Positions 14,158 through 15,981 of a stretch of 15,981 bases of DNA are shown here, in pieces (the stretch's first letter is position 1; every line of letters begins with the position of its first letter). The DNA comes from an uncultured Oscillospiraceae bacterium (GTDB lineage Bacteria; Bacillota; Clostridia; Oscillospirales; Acutalibacteraceae), in NCBI GenBank assembly GCA_900547275.1, contig URGA01000043.1, forward strand, positions 1 through 15,981, given 5' to 3'. The translations under genes and the position numbers were made by a program. The notes under the pieces were generated by a model. That model searched no databases, was not told the origin of the DNA, and saw nothing but the letters and a program-made list of their open reading frames with translations.

Positions 14158-15410
14158 TATAGGTCACTCAAATCCTGTTCTTTCTTCTTTTTGGCGTCTG
14201 AAATCAGTTTTATTACAACAAATGCCACCGCCGCGGCGCCGACAACAGCGGATTCAATATAGATTTTTCTGTCTTTCTCCTTGCCGTTGATTGACAGCTT
14301 GCCGCTTTTTACCTGGGTCCAGAGATTGTTCTGAAGTTCAAGAATATTCTGGGGCAGGTTTTCAAAATACTGACCTTTGGGCCACTGGTCAGGATAAACA
14401 ACCTGGTTTCCGTAAAGAGAGTTATCAGGATTATTCCTTACTGCTGTATTTGGAGAAGCATAATAGATATACTCCTGATTTTGAAGGGCAACCTGCGGCT
14501 CCTGCATGAAGTTAATAAACGCTTCGGCGCCTTTTTTATTCTGGGCGCATTTAGGAATACACATTGCATCGTAAAACAGGTTTACGCCCTCTTTCGGGAA
14601 ACAGTAACCGAGATCCGGATTGTTATCTTTCATCAGCAGGTAGTCGCCTGCATAATACGTTGCAAATGCGTACTCGCCGCTTTCCATAAGATTGAAAATC
14701 TCATCCATTACGTATACAGGTTCAACGTTGTCTTTCTGCTCCGCCAGCAATTCAGCCGCCGCGTTCCAGTCAGCCTCTGACGATGTGTTGAGACTTTGGC
14801 CGAGTACGAACTGCGCAATAGCGAAGGCGTCTCTTGAGTTGTTGAACATGAGCACTTTGCCCTTGTACTGTTCGTCCCATAGAACAGACCAGCTGTCAGG
14901 CGGTGTTTCAACAAGTTTTTTATTGTAAATCAAAATCGTTGTGCCAACATTGTAGCACACCGTATACTTCTGCTCAGGGTCAAAATAAAGATTTTTGCAG
15001 TCATCCGCAATATATTTCTCAAAATTTGGAATATTGCCGTAATCCAGCGGCAAAAGCATATCCTCATCCAGCAGACGCGCGATCATGTAGTCGGAAGGAA
15101 CGATTACATCATAAGAAACGCCGCCACCCACAAGTTTTGAATACATATTTTCGTTTGACTCAAAATTGGTGTAATTCACCTTGGCTCCGGTAAGGCGCTC
15201 AAACTCGGATACAACGTCCATCGTATCCTCCTGGCCGTCGGAGATATATTCACCCCAGTTGTAAACGTTTACCGTTGTTCCCTGAAGGCTGAGATTTTTG
15301 TAATACTCTATCTGTTCGTCAGTAAAATACTCATCGTCCGCGGCGTAAGCGCTGATGGAAACAGCGGTAAGAATGCTCAAAGTGAGGAGTAAAACAAGCA
15401 GTTTTTTCAT
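14154..15410 (-). CDS. potD: Spermidine/putrescine ABC transporter substrate-binding protein
   Basis: PotD captures polyamines outside the membrane for the PotABC importer. The 418-residue protein has a Sec signal peptide (1-23, ending SAYA before ADD) and the type II binding-protein motifs of the family: VNVYNWGEYI (47-56), FERLTGAKVNYTNFESNENMYSKL, YDVIVPSDYM (100-109), EYAFATYYAGDYLLM and an NFMQEP region. It is longer than E. coli PotD because of a C-terminal extension with a transmembrane segment (about 383-403) and a basic KKKK stop-transfer. There is no lipobox cysteine at the signal site, so this helix is the likely membrane anchor. The ATG lies 3 bases after potC with a GGGGG-containing ribosome site. 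Polyamine specificity is inferred from family and context. Confidence 0.92.
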   Translation of the reverse strand: MKKLLVLLLTLSILTAVSISAYAADDEYFTDEQIEYYKNLSLQGTTVNVYNWGEYISDGQEDTMDVVSEFERLTGAKVNYTNFESNENMYSKLVGGGVSYDVIVPSDYMIARLLDEDMLLPLDYGNIPNFEKYIADDCKNLYFDPEQKYTVCYNVGTTILIYNKKLVETPPDSWSVLWDEQYKGKVLMFNNSRDAFAIAQFVLGQSLNTSSEADWNAAAELLAEQKDNVEPVYVMDEIFNLMESGEYAFATYYAGDYLLMKDNNPDLGYCFPKEGVNLFYDAMCIPKCAQNKKGAEAFINFMQEPQVALQNQEYIYYASPNTAVRNNPDNSLYGNQVVYPDQWPKGQYFENLPQNILELQNNLWTQVKSGKLSINGKEKDRKIYIESAVVGAAAVAFVVIKLISDAKKKKEQDLSDLY

Positions 15411-15413
15411 GTC

Positions 15414-15981
15414 TTATTCCCCCTTTTCCTTCTTCTCCGCTCTTGCCTGAAGAACATTGGAGAGAATAAGAAGCGCCAAAATAGTAATAAACATAATGAA
15501 CGAAAGCGCATACATATCAGGCTTAACACGCTTCTTTGTCATAGAGAATATAAATATGGGAAGCGTCTGGAAACTGGGGCCGTTGGTGAAATAACTGATG
15601 ATAAAGTCATCAAGGGAAAGCGTAAAGCTCATTACACAGCCTGTGATAATACCGCTGATAATTTCAGGAAAGACGGTCTTGAAGAATGCCTTAACAGGTG
15701 TGCATCCCAAATCCACTGCCGCTTCATAAACATTCATATCAAACTGGCGCAGTTTAGGCAAAACATTCAGAATAACATAGGGCAGACTGAATGTTACATG
15801 GGCGATAAGCAATGTTGAAAAACCGAGAACGTTGCTTTTGTTTACAAGTGTTCCGGCAAAAACGAACAACAGCATCATTGAAATACCGGTAACTATTTCC
15901 GGGTTCATCATCGGCACATTTGTTGCCATCATAAGTGAACGCTTGTAAAGTTTGTTTCGGCTGTTAAATATTCCCACCGCC
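15414..15981 (-). CDS. potC: Spermidine/putrescine ABC transporter permease PotC (partial, C-terminal part)
   Basis: This is one of the two membrane permeases of the polyamine importer, carrying substrate across the membrane with PotB and the ATPase PotA. The frame is open through the window edge, so the N-terminus is missing; an in-frame GTG at 15977 is an internal valine, not a start. Visible are hydrophobic segments around PEIVTGISMMLLFVFAG, STLLIAHVTFSLPYVILNV, GIITGCVMSFTLSLDDFIISYF and ALSFIMFITILALLILSNVL. The ABC-permease EAA loop (YEAAVDLGCTPVKAFFKTVFP), which contacts the ATPase, lies between. SLDDFIISYF is typical of the PotC subfamily. potD follows 3 bases downstream. potA and potB are presumably just outside the window. 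Confidence 0.93.
   Translation of the reverse strand, partial: AVGIFNSRNKLYKRSLMMATNVPMMNPEIVTGISMMLLFVFAGTLVNKSNVLGFSTLLIAHVTFSLPYVILNVLPKLRQFDMNVYEAAVDLGCTPVKAFFKTVFPEIISGIITGCVMSFTLSLDDFIISYFTNGPSFQTLPIFIFSMTKKRVKPDMYALSFIMFITILALLILSNVLQARAEKKEKGE

Noticed and set aside
15975..15977. GTG as a start codon of PotC at the right edge.
   Set aside because: The frame is open to the window edge and the GTG encodes a valine within the permease; the true start lies outside.
1..15981. Search for CRISPR arrays, insertion sequences, att sites, toxin-antitoxin pairs, defence genes and riboswitches.
   Set aside because: No regularly spaced repeats, transposase or integrase motifs, or long structured leaders were seen; the genes are housekeeping and catabolic with little intergenic space.

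Overview
The window reads as chromosomal DNA of a low-to-moderate GC Gram-positive anaerobe, most likely a gut Clostridia (Oscillospiraceae/Ruminococcaceae-like). The reasons are an RNase J gene, strong AGGAGG-type ribosome sites, consensus sigma-A promoters, a PotD-type protein with a Gram-positive style membrane anchor, and a nanA/nanE/nanK sialic acid set. This placement is inference from gene content only. The genes are tightly packed and there is no stretch of more than about 160 bases without a gene. No mobile element, CRISPR array or phage gene was seen.

Region 1 (1-5900, minus strand): one operon from a strong promoter at 5872-5900, in the order RNase J (rnj), ribosomal protein bL9 (rplI), replicative helicase (dnaB), tRNA-Ile lysidine synthetase (tilS) and membrane protease FtsH (ftsH, cut by the window edge). 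It is a housekeeping block for RNA decay, translation, replication and membrane quality control. It joins parts of two gene neighbourhoods that are separate in Bacillus.

Region 2 (5924-7256, plus strand): divergent rnhA (RNase HI) and tam (a trans-aconitate methyltransferase-like enzyme), ending in a strong hairpin that probably serves both strands.

Region 3 (7254-12290): sialic acid catabolism around a 110-base divergent promoter region. To the left (minus) runs nanA (N-acetylneuraminate lyase), followed by three coupled accessory genes: a single-pass membrane protein, a GNAT-fold-like acyltransferase, and a protein resembling the DUF4085 family. To the right (plus) run nanE (ManNAc-6-P epimerase) and nanK (ROK-family ManNAc kinase). 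NanA splits sialic acid into ManNAc and pyruvate, NanK phosphorylates ManNAc, and NanE epimerises ManNAc-6-P to GlcNAc-6-P. No sialic acid transporter, sialidase, nagA or nagB lies in the window. The nanE promoter places the predicted transcript start at or next to the ATG, so nanE looks leaderless.

Region 4 (12295-15981, minus strand): the end of a polyamine ABC transporter operon (potC, partial; potD) coupled to a phosphoglycolate phosphatase-like HAD gene (gph). Then come a stand-alone tRNA-Leu(GAG) with a perfect promoter and its own terminator, and a FliB-like Cys-rich gene, convergent with nanK.

Nothing here is a clearly new system. The observations most worth a second look are the leaderless nanE, the uncharacterised three-gene tail of the nanA operon, and the C-terminally anchored PotD.
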